Positions 1-7,903 of a DNA stretch of 64,000 bases are shown one piece after another. The first letter of the stretch is position 1. Every line of letters starts with the position of its first letter. Location of the stretch: positions 124,854 to 188,853 of the forward strand of contig NZ_MU158690.1 in the NCBI RefSeq assembly GCF_015209965.1, written 5' to 3'. The notes beneath the pieces were generated by a model. It was given only the letters and a program-made list of their open reading frames with translations, ran no database searches and was not told where the DNA came from. A program made the translations under genes and the position numbers. The stretch comes from Sphingobacterium pedocola. Its GTDB lineage: Bacteria > Bacteroidota > Bacteroidia > Sphingobacteriales > Sphingobacteriaceae.

Positions 1-855
1 TTTTCCTTTAACCGTATACTCCTGAGAATCTGCTGTGCTTACATACGAAACGCCGATAGCGGTGCCCTCATCGTTGGTCAATACTTCCCGCACCATTGCA
101 TTGTCTATTACAGTTAGATTTCCGGTTTTCATTGCAGGAAAGATTAAACAAGATGACGATGAAAAGTCGGCATAAACTTTACAAGACCTTCCACATTGTC
201 CACAGTAAAAGCAAACGCCTCGGTCTTTGTTTCCTGGCAACGCTTCTGTAAGAACGGATCCACGTCCCGGAATAACAGTTACACCTGCTTTTCTCGCGCC
301 CTTTGTAATATATAATTCATTTAATCGCGGTTTCGGCGGTTTAAGGAAAATACCGTCAGGTTCGTTTGGAATGCCTTCTACTGTACCGTATATACCTACC
401 AAACGATCTACGCGGTCGTAAAACGGTTTTACTTCGTCGTAGGTAATTGGCCAAGGATCGGTAACACCATCTTTGGGTTTGAAATCATCAGGGCCCATGC
501 GGAGAGAAATCCTTCCCCAATGATTCGTTCGACCACCTAACATGCGCGCTCTAAACCATTCAAAATCCGTTCCTGCAGCTTTAGTATAAGGCTCACCTTC
601 TAGCTGCCAGCCTCCAAATGCGGCATCGAAATCCCCAAAAGGCCGGGTGGTTGATGCTCCACGACGGGGAGATTCCCAAGGCCATCGCAATTGGAGGGCA
701 TCTTTTGCGGGATCAAAATACGGCCCTGCTTCTAACATCAGGACTTTTTGTCCAGCATGGGCTAATATATAGCCCGCCATCCCTCCACCAGCGCCCGAAC
801 CGACAATTATCGCATCGTACTCTTCTGGATTTTCTTTAATTTGAAAGTTGATCAT
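1..855 (-). CDS. GMC-family oxidoreductase, C-terminus beyond window edge
   Basis: Reading frame on the minus strand from an ATG at 855, open to the window edge (285 codons seen; the family is usually 500-580 aa). The N-terminus holds an FAD-binding Rossmann motif, IIVGSGAGGGMAGY, followed after a short gap by a LEAG strand end. A cofactor-proximal segment RMLGGRTNHWGR matches the family's GG-x-T/S-x-x-W block. A Cys-rich stretch (CFYCGQCGRSCK) is typical of the gluconate/glucoside 3-dehydrogenase-like GMC branch. Such enzymes oxidise sugars or polyols in the periplasm or cytoplasm with FAD. The nearby TIM-barrel isomerase (3081) and Gfo/Idh/MocA enzyme (5759) fit a keto-sugar pathway by inference. 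The substrate cannot be told. The gene is divergent from the glycosyltransferase at 1042. Confidence 0.88.
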   Translation of the reverse strand, partial: MINFQIKENPEEYDAIIVGSGAGGGMAGYILAHAGQKVLMLEAGPYFDPAKDALQLRWPWESPRRGASTTRPFGDFDAAFGGWQLEGEPYTKAAGTDFEWFRARMLGGRTNHWGRISLRMGPDDFKPKDGVTDPWPITYDEVKPFYDRVDRLVGIYGTVEGIPNEPDGIFLKPPKPRLNELYITKGARKAGVTVIPGRGSVLTEALPGNKDRGVCFYCGQCGRSCKVYADFSSSSCLIFPAMKTGNLTVIDNAMVREVLTNDEGTAIGVSYVSTADSQEYTVKGK

Positions 856-1041
856 AAACGTGTATACAAATTTTTAGGTTTTTTCACTATGCTAATACAA
901 TTTAGTAAACATAAAAATAGATAAAATATTTCAAAAAACGGAGACAGAGACAGCTTTATTACTTTTCTCATTGCTAAATAAAATATTTAATTTCGGAAGT
1001 TGAAGCCAACATGATAGCTTCGTTGCTTTAAAACCAGGTGG

Positions 1042-2307
1042 ATGAAAAAAATTTTAATCATAGGACTTGTTTGGCCGGAACCAACTTCATCTGCCGCGGG
1101 GTGGAGGATGTTACGTTTGATTAAATTGTTTCTGAATTCCCACCAAGTACATTTCGCCTCCGCCGCAGGAAAATCAGATTACTCGCATAATTTAGCGGAA
1201 CTGGGGGTTCACGAACATGTTATTCTGTTAAATCACAACTCTTTTGATGAGTTTATTGGTCAACTTCAGCCTGATGTCGTGTTATTCGATCGCTTTATGA
1301 TCGAGGAACAGTATGGTTGGCGTGTCGCAGAATACTGCCCTAGTGCATTACGGATATTAGATACCGAAGATTTGCATTTTTTGCGGTTGGCCCGACAAGA
1401 AGCATATAAAAAAAACGCCATGACTAGCGGTAGCCATGGTCTTGAAAGTCCAATGAAAGTTAACCTAAAATCGGACACCGCAAAAAGGGAGATAGCGTCT
1501 ATTTTACGCTCCGATATTTCACTTATCATTTCAGAAAATGAAATGGAACTTTTACAAAATGAATTTAATATACCCTCCAATATTTTGTACTACTTGCCTT
1601 TTCAGGAAGATGAAATTTCAGCGGATAAGATCGAAAAATGGTTGCGTTTCGAAGATCGCCAACATGTTGTATTTGTTGGTAATTTCATCCATGAACCAAA
1701 TTGGCGTACTGTTGAGGTTTTGAAAAATAAAATTTGGCCGGTATTAAGAAAGAAGATTCCTGCTGCAGAACTACATATTTATGGAGCCTATGCTTCACAG
1801 AAAGTATTCCAGTTACATAAACCAGCGGAAGGCTTTTATATAGAAGGAAGAGCCGACGATGCACGACAGGAATTAGAGCGATATCGGGTACTGTTGGCAC
1901 CTATTCCTTTTGGGGCAGGAGCAAAGGGTAAATTCGTGGATAGCATGCAAGCGGGAACGCCCTCCGTTAGCTCTACTGTAGGAGCTGAATCCATGTCGGT
2001 AAAAGGCGAATGGAATGGTTTTATATGTGATGATTATTCCGAATTTGTAGAGAAAGCAGCTGCGCTATATCAGAATAAAGAGCTTTGGTACAATAGCCAG
2101 CGTATCGGTGCGCAAATTCTGAATGACCGTTATGCTAATCCGGCTTATGGTACAGCACTTTTATCCCTGTGTTCGGATAAAATCAGCCATTTGAAGGAAG
2201 ACAGGGATGAAAACTTTATGGGGCAGATTCTACTTCATCATCAACACCAAGCAACAAAATATATGGCACGCTGGATAGCCGAAAAAAACAAAAAAGCGCA
2301 ACCTTAG
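1042..2307 (+). CDS. Glycosyltransferase, group 1 (GT4-like)
   Basis: 421 aa; ATG preceded closely by AGGTGG. The N-terminus (MKKILIIGLVWPEP) is a first Rossmann strand without a signal peptide. The C-terminal half carries the group 1 pattern: VVFVGNFIHEPN near residue 213, a LHIYG strand, then a donor-site segment APIPFGAGAKGK-FVDSMQAGTPSVSS near residues 290-315. A cytoplasmic sugar transfer onto a lipid, protein or polysaccharide acceptor is implied by family, but acceptor and donor cannot be read from sequence. It stands alone, not inside a polysaccharide cluster. Its stop codon lies in the loop of a terminator hairpin. Whole-length similarity to characterised enzymes is not obvious, so only the fold-level call is firm. 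Confidence 0.8.
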   Translation: MKKILIIGLVWPEPTSSAAGWRMLRLIKLFLNSHQVHFASAAGKSDYSHNLAELGVHEHVILLNHNSFDEFIGQLQPDVVLFDRFMIEEQYGWRVAEYCPSALRILDTEDLHFLRLARQEAYKKNAMTSGSHGLESPMKVNLKSDTAKREIASILRSDISLIISENEMELLQNEFNIPSNILYYLPFQEDEISADKIEKWLRFEDRQHVVFVGNFIHEPNWRTVEVLKNKIWPVLRKKIPAAELHIYGAYASQKVFQLHKPAEGFYIEGRADDARQELERYRVLLAPIPFGAGAKGKFVDSMQAGTPSVSSTVGAESMSVKGEWNGFICDDYSEFVEKAAALYQNKELWYNSQRIGAQILNDRYANPAYGTALLSLCSDKISHLKEDRDENFMGQILLHHQHQATKYMARWIAEKNKKAQP

Positions 2308-2317
2308 CTGCGCTTTT
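2292..2317 (+). terminator. Hairpin terminator overlapping the stop codon of the glycosyltransferase
   Basis: A 9-bp inverted repeat (AAAAGCGCA / TGCGCTTTT, 2292-2300 with 2309-2317) has an 8-nt loop that contains the TAG stop at 2305-2307. A and T runs flank both sides, so it can work on both strands. It lies between two convergent genes. Confidence 0.8.
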
Positions 2318-2348
2318 CTTCTCTCTAATTTAACGATTAGTTACTGCC

Positions 2349-2774
2349 TTATCTCCTTCTTTTAAATACAATTTCGGTTCGGACCGGCCCCGTTATATTT
2401 ACTAACGTTAAGGTTGCGATTGACTGTACGATATTTTCTTTAATATCATAATCTAAACCATCAAATGTCATTTTCTTGGGAGACGATAAGTTGTAACTTT
2501 TGGACGTTTGTACATCAGATCCTTCTGTTTTTATCCAGGCTTTACCATCCTTGTCAAAATTTAAAGTCTGATTTTCAGCTAATAACTCGGTAGTTACGTT
2601 TAATGTGTTATCTGAATTTCCAGATACCGTCTTGGTGGCTTTTTGCCAAACTCCGGCTGTGATAATGTTTAATGCTGTATCACGACTGATGTTGTCTATC
2701 GTTTCTTCACTACATGATGACAGTCCGACGATGGATACAGCCATGAATAGCATTAGTGTAATTTTTGTTTTCAT
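2349..2774 (-). CDS. Small lipoprotein of unknown function (lipocalin-like size)
   Basis: 141 aa. Residues 1-21 form a lipoprotein signal with lipobox GLSSC, so the mature protein starts at Cys21 and should be membrane anchored. The rest is a beta-rich pattern (TAGVWQKATKTVSG, LNFDKDGKAWIK, MTFDGLDYDI, LTLVNITGPVRTEIVFKRRR). This resembles the small lipocalin-like / DUF4923-type lipoproteins of Bacteroidota in layout, but I do not recognise a specific family. Convergent with the glycosyltransferase and separated from it by the shared terminator. No operon partner. Confidence 0.75.
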   Translation of the reverse strand: MKTKITLMLFMAVSIVGLSSCSEETIDNISRDTALNIITAGVWQKATKTVSGNSDNTLNVTTELLAENQTLNFDKDGKAWIKTEGSDVQTSKSYNLSSPKKMTFDGLDYDIKENIVQSIATLTLVNITGPVRTEIVFKRRR

Positions 2775-3080
2775 ATCTATATAATTTATCAGCTATCGCG
2801 GTATCCAAAAGACATTCCTTTCTGTTTGGAAAGTATGTACTACTTGGATATTTTTAATATGCTATTTTAAATATACCAACTATTGTACCAATGCTTAAAA
2901 ACGCCTAATTGAAAAATGGATCACGCTACTAAAAGCGCATTATAAATTGTCCTGCTGTTTAGCTCAAATTCTAGCGTGAGATTTATTATCTTTATCATCG
3001 TAAGTAGTTATTAAAGAAACATGTAATTGTTGCAAGTCTGTTTACTGTAAAAAGACTTCATCGATCAAAAAACAAACTAA
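2775..3080. other. Intergenic region between divergent genes
   Basis: 306 bp of AT-rich DNA upstream of both the lipoprotein (minus) and the TIM-barrel isomerase (plus). A near-consensus -7 box TATCTTTA at 2987-2994 points toward the plus strand but sits about 90 bp from the start at 3081. No gene or clear repeat was found. Confidence 0.5.
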
Positions 3081-4133
3081 ATGAAAACAATCAAAGGACC
3101 GGGTATTTTTTTAGCACAATTTATAGGAGATGAAGCTCCTTTCAATTCGTTGGATAGTATTTGTAAATGGGCAGCTGATTTAGGCTTTAAGGGAATTCAA
3201 ATGCCTACATTGGATAAGCGATTCATTGATCTGCAGCTTGCTGCAGAAAGTAAGACCTACGCCGACGAGCTAAAGGGTAAAGTAGCTTCATATGGTTTGG
3301 ACATTACCGAGTTGTCTACGCATTTGCAAGGGCAATTGGTTGCTGTTCACCCAGCATATAACGAATTATTCGATTCTTTTGCTGCTCCTGAAGTGAAAAA
3401 TAATCCAAAAGCGAGAACAGAATGGGCGATTCAACAATTGAAATATGCTGCAAAGGCGTCACAGAATTTGGGTTTGAAAGCGCATGCAACATTTAGTGGT
3501 TCGTTATTGTGGCAATATTTTCATCCTTGGCCGCAACGTCCGGATGGATTGGTCGACGAGGCTTTCACCGAGTTGGCGAAAAGATGGACACCTATTTTAG
3601 ACGCATTTGACGCATGTGGGGTAGATGTGTGCTATGAAATACATCCAGGAGAAGACTTATTCGACGGCGTTACGTATGAGATGTTTTTAGATAAGGTAAA
3701 TCAACATCCCCGGGCATGTTTGTTATATGATCCATCGCACTTTGTATTACAGCAATTGGATTATATTCAATACATCGATTTTTACCATGAGCGGATTAAG
3801 GCTTTCCATGTGAAAGACGCCGAATTTAATCCGACGGGAAGACAAGGGACATTTGGTGGATATCAGGGTTGGGCAGATCGGGCAGGAAGATACCGTTCCC
3901 CGGGCGATGGCCAAGTAGACTTCAAAACTATTTTTAGCAAGTTAACGCAATATGATTTTGACGGATGGGCGGTAATGGAATGGGAATGTTGTATCAAAAA
4001 TCAGGAAGATGGTGCCCGTGAGGGATCAGAATTTATTCGCAAAAACATCATCCATGTAACTGATAAAGCTTTTGACGATTTTGCTGGAGCGGAAACTGAT
4101 GCGAATTTTAACAGAAAGATATTGGGATTATAA
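3081..4133 (+). CDS. Sugar phosphate isomerase/epimerase family protein (xylose-isomerase-like TIM barrel)
   Basis: 350 aa, AP-endonuclease-2/xylose-isomerase-like barrel. Metal-ligand positions can be seen: CYEIHPGEDLFD (Glu, near residue 193), LLYDPSHFV (Asp and His, near 214-217), AFHVKDAEF (His and Asp, near 244-247), and a C-terminal VMEWECC (Glu). The protein has no signal peptide and should be cytoplasmic. Members isomerise or epimerise sugars, inositols or keto-sugars. Together with the GMC oxidoreductase at the left edge and the Gfo/Idh/MocA enzyme at 5759 it fits a keto-sugar route, but the three are not one operon here. Its TAA stop is part of a 24-bp hairpin. Confidence 0.88.
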   Translation: MKTIKGPGIFLAQFIGDEAPFNSLDSICKWAADLGFKGIQMPTLDKRFIDLQLAAESKTYADELKGKVASYGLDITELSTHLQGQLVAVHPAYNELFDSFAAPEVKNNPKARTEWAIQQLKYAAKASQNLGLKAHATFSGSLLWQYFHPWPQRPDGLVDEAFTELAKRWTPILDAFDACGVDVCYEIHPGEDLFDGVTYEMFLDKVNQHPRACLLYDPSHFVLQQLDYIQYIDFYHERIKAFHVKDAEFNPTGRQGTFGGYQGWADRAGRYRSPGDGQVDFKTIFSKLTQYDFDGWAVMEWECCIKNQEDGAREGSEFIRKNIIHVTDKAFDDFAGAETDANFNRKILGL

Positions 4134-4182
4134 TGTTGTGAAGAAGTAAAGTCGTACTCGACTTTACTTCTTCACAACATTA
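4131..4182. terminator. Perfect 24-bp hairpin between convergent stop codons
   Basis: Left arm 4131-4154 and right arm 4159-4182 are exact reverse complements with a TACT loop. The first three bases are the TAA of the isomerase gene and the last three encode the TAA of def on the other strand. There is no U-tract on either side, so it may be a bidirectional terminator of unusual length or an RNA-processing structure. Confidence 0.7.
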
Positions 4183-4767
4183 TCGCCCTTTTTTCTCGAA
4201 AGGGAATTTCATTTTGTAGGAAACTTTAACGTTTCCCTTTGAAATAGCATCCAGTTTGCTTTTTAACATTGCCTTTTTTACAGGACCTAATTTATCAATA
4301 AATAACTTTCCTTCGATATGATCGTATTCATGTTGTACGATACGCGCGGCAAGTCCAGATAGTGCGACTTCATGCTCTTCGAAGTCTTCGTCTAGGTAAT
4401 TGATGATAATATTGGTAGGGCGTTGCACTTCTTCGGTAATATCCGGGATACTTAAGCAGCCCTCATTGAAGGCCCATTTATCGCCGGTTTCCTCTATTAT
4501 AATTGGATTTATAAGTACTTTCTTGAAATCTTTCAACGATGGATCTCCGGCTTCGTCTTCATCATCTTCGGCAAAAGGCGACGCGTCAATAACAAAAAGT
4601 CGAATTGGTAAACCTACTTGCGGGGCGGCGAGACCCACACCACGAGCGGCATACATCGTTTCAAACATATTGTCGATCAACTCTTTTAAATTTGGATAAT
4701 CTTCATCTATCTCGGCGGTCTTTTTTCGTAATACTGGATCGCCATATGCTACTATAGGTAATTTCAT
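4180..4767 (-). CDS. def: Peptide deformylase
   Basis: 195 aa. All three signature motifs are present: GVGLAAPQVG (motif 1, near residues 43-52), EGCLSIP (motif 2, with the metal-binding Cys) and QHEYDHIEGKLF (motif 3, HExxH with the catalytic Glu). It removes the N-formyl group from nascent proteins at the ribosome using Fe2+ or Zn2+. An acidic insert (AEDDEDEAGD) lies between motifs 1 and 2. Single gene; it is not followed by fmt here. A -7 box on the minus strand at 4845-4852 and a hairpin in the presumed 5' UTR (4788-4826) suggest its own promoter. Confidence 0.97.
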   Translation of the reverse strand: MKLPIVAYGDPVLRKKTAEIDEDYPNLKELIDNMFETMYAARGVGLAAPQVGLPIRLFVIDASPFAEDDEDEAGDPSLKDFKKVLINPIIIEETGDKWAFNEGCLSIPDITEEVQRPTNIIINYLDEDFEEHEVALSGLAARIVQHEYDHIEGKLFIDKLGPVKKAMLKSKLDAISKGNVKVSYKMKFPFEKKGR

Positions 4768-4787
4768 CTATTTAATTTTCAATGGTT

Positions 4788-4826
4788 GATGATATCTCTC
4801 CCGACATCATCGGGAGAGATATCATC
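4788..4826 (-). promoter_or_regulatory. 17-bp hairpin in the def 5' leader
   Basis: Arms 4788-4804 and 4810-4826 (GATGATATCTCTCCCGA and its complement) enclose a 5-nt loop. It sits 20 nt before the def start codon and about 19 nt after the -7 box. No U-tract follows on the def strand, which argues against a terminator. A 17-codon frame (4825 down to 4772) runs through the hairpin and stops 4 nt before def, directly after AAGGAG, but spacing to that ATG is zero. Confidence 0.55.
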
Positions 4827-4844
4827 TCCTTATTTTGCAAAGTG

Positions 4845-4852
4845 CAAAGTTA
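4845..4852 (-). promoter_or_regulatory. Bacteroidota -7 promoter box for def
   Basis: On the minus strand the sequence is TAACTTTG, a full match to the TAnnTTTG box. It would start transcription near 4840, giving a leader of about 70 nt that contains the hairpin at 4788-4826. No clear -33 TTG element was found at the usual distance. Confidence 0.5.
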
Positions 4853-4902
4853 CCAATTATTTGTGACAAGGATCTGAACGAATAATTAGTAATTTTATAG
4901 CC

Positions 4903-5658
4903 ATGGGCGATCACAAGCAAATAGTTTTAGAATTTATTGGAAAAATAACCCGACGGATTCCGTTGATTTTTACGGTACTTGTGAAAGAGAAAACCATTGT
5001 TTTGCAGTCTGAAAGATTCCATGTCGTTTTCTATTACCCACAGTCTACTCGCTTATCAAATGACCCAATCCGAAAAACCATTCATATCGATTATGATGTA
5101 GTTGTCTCTTCAACTGAAAAACTAATGGCTCGGTTAGAAAGTATTTTTGGATTTGGGAATCGTATTTATGCTAGGGATACCGTGGCTGTCCGGATTGACA
5201 AACGCATATCTATGGAATTTCAGGAAGACCATCATCTCCAATCTGCCTTACCCGGAAAATATAGGTATGGTTTGTATTATAAAGGAGATCTGGTGTCGAT
5301 AGCTGTATTCAGCGGCGGGCGAAAAATGAATGATACACCCGTAGACTACCGATCTTTTGAATTACTTCGTTTTTGTCACAAACGACCTTATATCGTAATC
5401 GGTGGATTGTCTAAATTAATAAAGGCTTTTAGCAGTGACTTTAAACCAGGGGACATTATGACGTATGCTGATCTGGATTGGTGTCAAGATTCGTCATTGG
5501 AAAAAATCGGATTCGAACCAATTCAGACAATCTTACCGCAGGTGATTCTTGTAAAAAGTGGCGTCCGTGTATTCGACAAGAGTTTAACAGCGAATGAGCA
5601 GGATGGGGATTATTGGGTTGAAAATAAAGGAAGTTTGAAATTAAAGCTTATCCTTTAA
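4903..5658 (+). CDS. Conserved protein of unknown function with a phage-type acetyltransferase-like domain
   Basis: 251 aa, no signal peptide. Residues about 118-215 hold a run of motifs: YGLYYKGDLVSIAVFSGGR, then FELLRFC, then IGGLSKLIKAF, then MTYADLDW and SLEKIGFEP. From memory this order is seen in a GNAT/Mom-like domain found in phage proteins and beside homing endonuclease domains. The N-terminal 115 residues are unlike anything I recognise. It lies between def and the Gfo/Idh/MocA gene, without other phage genes, so it looks like a resident gene. The function is unknown; a nucleic-acid or tRNA modification role would only be a guess from the domain and the nearby miaA. Confidence 0.7.
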   Translation: MGDHKQIVLEFIGKITRRIPLIFTVLVKEKTIVLQSERFHVVFYYPQSTRLSNDPIRKTIHIDYDVVVSSTEKLMARLESIFGFGNRIYARDTVAVRIDKRISMEFQEDHHLQSALPGKYRYGLYYKGDLVSIAVFSGGRKMNDTPVDYRSFELLRFCHKRPYIVIGGLSKLIKAFSSDFKPGDIMTYADLDWCQDSSLEKIGFEPIQTILPQVILVKSGVRVFDKSLTANEQDGDYWVENKGSLKLKLIL

Positions 5659-5758
5659 ACTCTTTTTAGTATTTTTCCTTTCTAAAGAAATTGCATTTGA
5701 AAGCAATTTTGCCTAAGTTTAAGGTTAGATCAACGAAATAAACAAACAAAAAATATAT

Positions 5759-6931
5759 ATGACACGTAAACTTCGTATGGGAATGGTAGGCGGAGGAAAT
5801 GACGCCTTTATCGGTGCTGTCCACCGAATTGCCGCTTTTATGGATGGAAAAATTGAACTCGTTTGTGGCTCTTTTAGTGTAAATCGGGAGGTTTCCCTAG
5901 AATCAGGAAGAGATTTGTTCGTCGCAGAGGACCGAATCTACCCGGATTATAAAACAATGATTGAACAGGAAGCTCTTCTGCCCGATGGGGAAAGAATGGA
6001 TTTTCTAACCATTGTGACACCTAACTTTTTACATTTTGAACCCGCAAGGTTAGCATTAGAAAGTGGATTTGATGTTGTGGTGGAAAAACCGATGACCGTG
6101 TCGTTGGAAGAGGCAAAAAAACTGCAGGAGATCATAGATCGTACCGGACGTACCTTATGTCTTACGCACACGTACTCGGGGTATCCCATGGTAAAGCAGG
6201 CTAAAGCGATGGTGAAAGATGGACATTTTGGAAAGATCCGGAAAATTGTCGTAGAATATCCGCAAGGTTGGTTGAGTCGTCTGTCGGAACGCGAAGGTAA
6301 CTCGGGCGCGGCGTGGAGAGCAGACCCAGCGCGTTCTGGTAAATCACTGGTAATGGGTGATATCGGTACACATGCTGCTCATTTAGCAGAGTATGTTTCC
6401 GGATTGCGGATAACTGAATTATGTGCGGATCTGACCACTTTTGTAGAAGGACGCCAAATGGACGACGATGGTTCTGTATTGCTACGATTTGATAATGGAG
6501 CTAAGGGTGTATTAATGGCTTCGCAAATATCTGCAGGCGAAGAAAACGCGGTGCGTATTCGCATATACGGTGAAGAAGGTGGATTGGAATGGGCTAATGA
6601 GGATCCCAATAATCTGATTATCAAAATGCTGGATCAGCCGCGTCAGATTTATCGTACTGGCAATGCATATGCAGCACCCTTTACGTTAAGCTCCTTTGCA
6701 ACGCATAATACGCGTATTCCTGCAGGCCACCCTGAGGGATTATTGGAGTCTTTTGCTAATATTTACCGAAATTTTGCATCTACTGTATCTGCGAAGCGGG
6801 AAGGGCTTCAACCCAAGCCTGAAGAATTAGATTTTCCGAATGTGGCAGATGGCGTACGTGGCATGGCATTTATAGATACTGTAGTAGAAAGCAACGTTAG
6901 TTCTGAGAAATGGACTAAATTTGTGGTGTGA
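5759..6931 (+). CDS. Gfo/Idh/MocA-family oxidoreductase
   Basis: 390 aa. The N-terminal Rossmann segment MGMVGGGNDAFIGAVHRIAA binds NAD(P). The conserved VVEKPMTV holds the catalytic EKP lysine near residue 118, and MGDIGTHAAHLAEYVSG carries the family's G-x-H pair near residues 200-207. The substrate would be a sugar, inositol or keto-glycoside. A weak promoter with TTG at 5691 and TAAGTTTA at 5714-5721, spaced 20 bp, lies just upstream. Its stop overlaps an alternative GTG start of miaA by four bases (GTGA), so the two may be cotranscribed although their functions are unrelated. Confidence 0.93.
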   Translation: MTRKLRMGMVGGGNDAFIGAVHRIAAFMDGKIELVCGSFSVNREVSLESGRDLFVAEDRIYPDYKTMIEQEALLPDGERMDFLTIVTPNFLHFEPARLALESGFDVVVEKPMTVSLEEAKKLQEIIDRTGRTLCLTHTYSGYPMVKQAKAMVKDGHFGKIRKIVVEYPQGWLSRLSEREGNSGAAWRADPARSGKSLVMGDIGTHAAHLAEYVSGLRITELCADLTTFVEGRQMDDDGSVLLRFDNGAKGVLMASQISAGEENAVRIRIYGEEGGLEWANEDPNNLIIKMLDQPRQIYRTGNAYAAPFTLSSFATHNTRIPAGHPEGLLESFANIYRNFASTVSAKREGLQPKPEELDFPNVADGVRGMAFIDTVVESNVSSEKWTKFVV

Positions 6932-6963
6932 TAAACACCCAATCAGTCGTTAAATATCTTCAG

Positions 6964-7839
6964 ATGGAAACGGACTTTCTGTCTGAAGATATACTAATCG
7001 TATTAGGCCCCACGGCCAGCGGAAAAACGAAATTAGCCGTATCGCTAGCTCAAGTATTCGATGCTGAAATCATCAGCGCCGACTCCCGTCAGGTATACCG
7101 ACATATGGATATTGGTACAGGTAAAGATCTGCAGGAGTATCAAGACGTTCCCTATCACCTGATCGATATCTTAAATCCTGGAGAGAAGTATAATATAAGT
7201 TCTTTCCTGCGGGATTTTGATGAGGTTTTCCAAGCTATTAAAAGCAGGGGGAAGAAGGTACTTGTATGTGGTGGAACGGGATTTTATTTGCAGGCTTTAT
7301 TGGAAAGTAGGCCTTATATGCATATTTCGGTTAATGATGACCTTCGATCGGCTTTTATAAATTCACCGAAGGAAGAACTTGTTAAAATGGTTCGATCGAA
7401 GAATCCGCCGCCGGGCTACAATATAGATTTTAATTCCAAAAAACGGTTAATTAGAGCTTTGGAAGTGTTATCCTGGTTAGCGGATAATCCAAGTGAAACA
7501 ATACCCAGTTTACCAGTTTATGCGGCGACCGTTATCGGCCTTAATCCCGCCGTTGAGGTGCGACGGGAGCGTATTTCGAAGCGTTTGGCAGAACGTCTGG
7601 AAAGCGGTATGATCGATGAGGTAAAATTTCTAGTGGCCGAGGGCATTACCTATGAAGAAATGGAATACTATGGATTAGAGTATAAATATATTTCTTATTA
7701 CCTGCAAGGTAAGCTAGATTATACCTCATTTGTTATCAAGCTGGAAACAGAAATTCATCGCTACGCCAAAAGACAGATGACCTATTTTCGAAAAATGGAA
7801 AAGGATGGGGTGAAGATTCATTGGCTTTACTACGTATAA
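6964..7839 (+). CDS. miaA: tRNA dimethylallyltransferase (MiaA)
   Basis: 291 aa from the ATG at 6964. A GTG at 6928 overlapping the previous stop would add 12 residues, but the family normally begins a few residues before the P-loop, so the ATG is preferred. Motifs: GPTASGKT P-loop at residues 15-22, ISADSRQVYRHMDIGTGK (the DSRQVY dimethylallyl site), YHLIDILNPGEKY, GGTGFYLQALL, and C-terminal KRQMTYFRK. It transfers the dimethylallyl group to A37 of tRNAs reading UNN codons. Sphingobacteria often carry two miaA paralogs; the NPGEKYNISSFLRDF version resembles the second type. Confidence 0.93.
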   Translation: METDFLSEDILIVLGPTASGKTKLAVSLAQVFDAEIISADSRQVYRHMDIGTGKDLQEYQDVPYHLIDILNPGEKYNISSFLRDFDEVFQAIKSRGKKVLVCGGTGFYLQALLESRPYMHISVNDDLRSAFINSPKEELVKMVRSKNPPPGYNIDFNSKKRLIRALEVLSWLADNPSETIPSLPVYAATVIGLNPAVEVRRERISKRLAERLESGMIDEVKFLVAEGITYEEMEYYGLEYKYISYYLQGKLDYTSFVIKLETEIHRYAKRQMTYFRKMEKDGVKIHWLYYV

Positions 7840-7841
7840 AA

Positions 7842-7903
7842 AAAGGTTATCAACCGGGGAGATTGATAACCTTTAACTAACCAATTATTAACCTAAATTA
7901 TGA
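7842..7903. ncRNA. Hairpin plus 27-nt conserved block, copy 1
   Basis: Arms 7842-7853 and 7863-7874 pair over 12 bp and enclose a loop reading CCGGGGAGA. A 27-nt block at 7877-7903 follows. The same loop core CGGGGAGA and the same block (two mismatches) recur at 47859-47917, although the stem sequence there is different. Seen on the minus strand, the hairpin ends in a run of seven T's and would be a good terminator. On the plus strand it follows miaA directly and the block ends at an ATG (7900) opening an 18-codon frame that stops at 7956. Whether it is a leader, a small RNA or a terminator is open. Confidence 0.5.

Noticed and set aside
5505..5525. tRNA T-loop-like string (GATTCGAACC) in the gene at 4903
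   Set aside because: No stems around it; it is simply codons for IGFEP.
4903..5658. Phage-type domain taken as a sign of a prophage
   Set aside because: No integrase, portal, capsid or lysis genes anywhere in the window.
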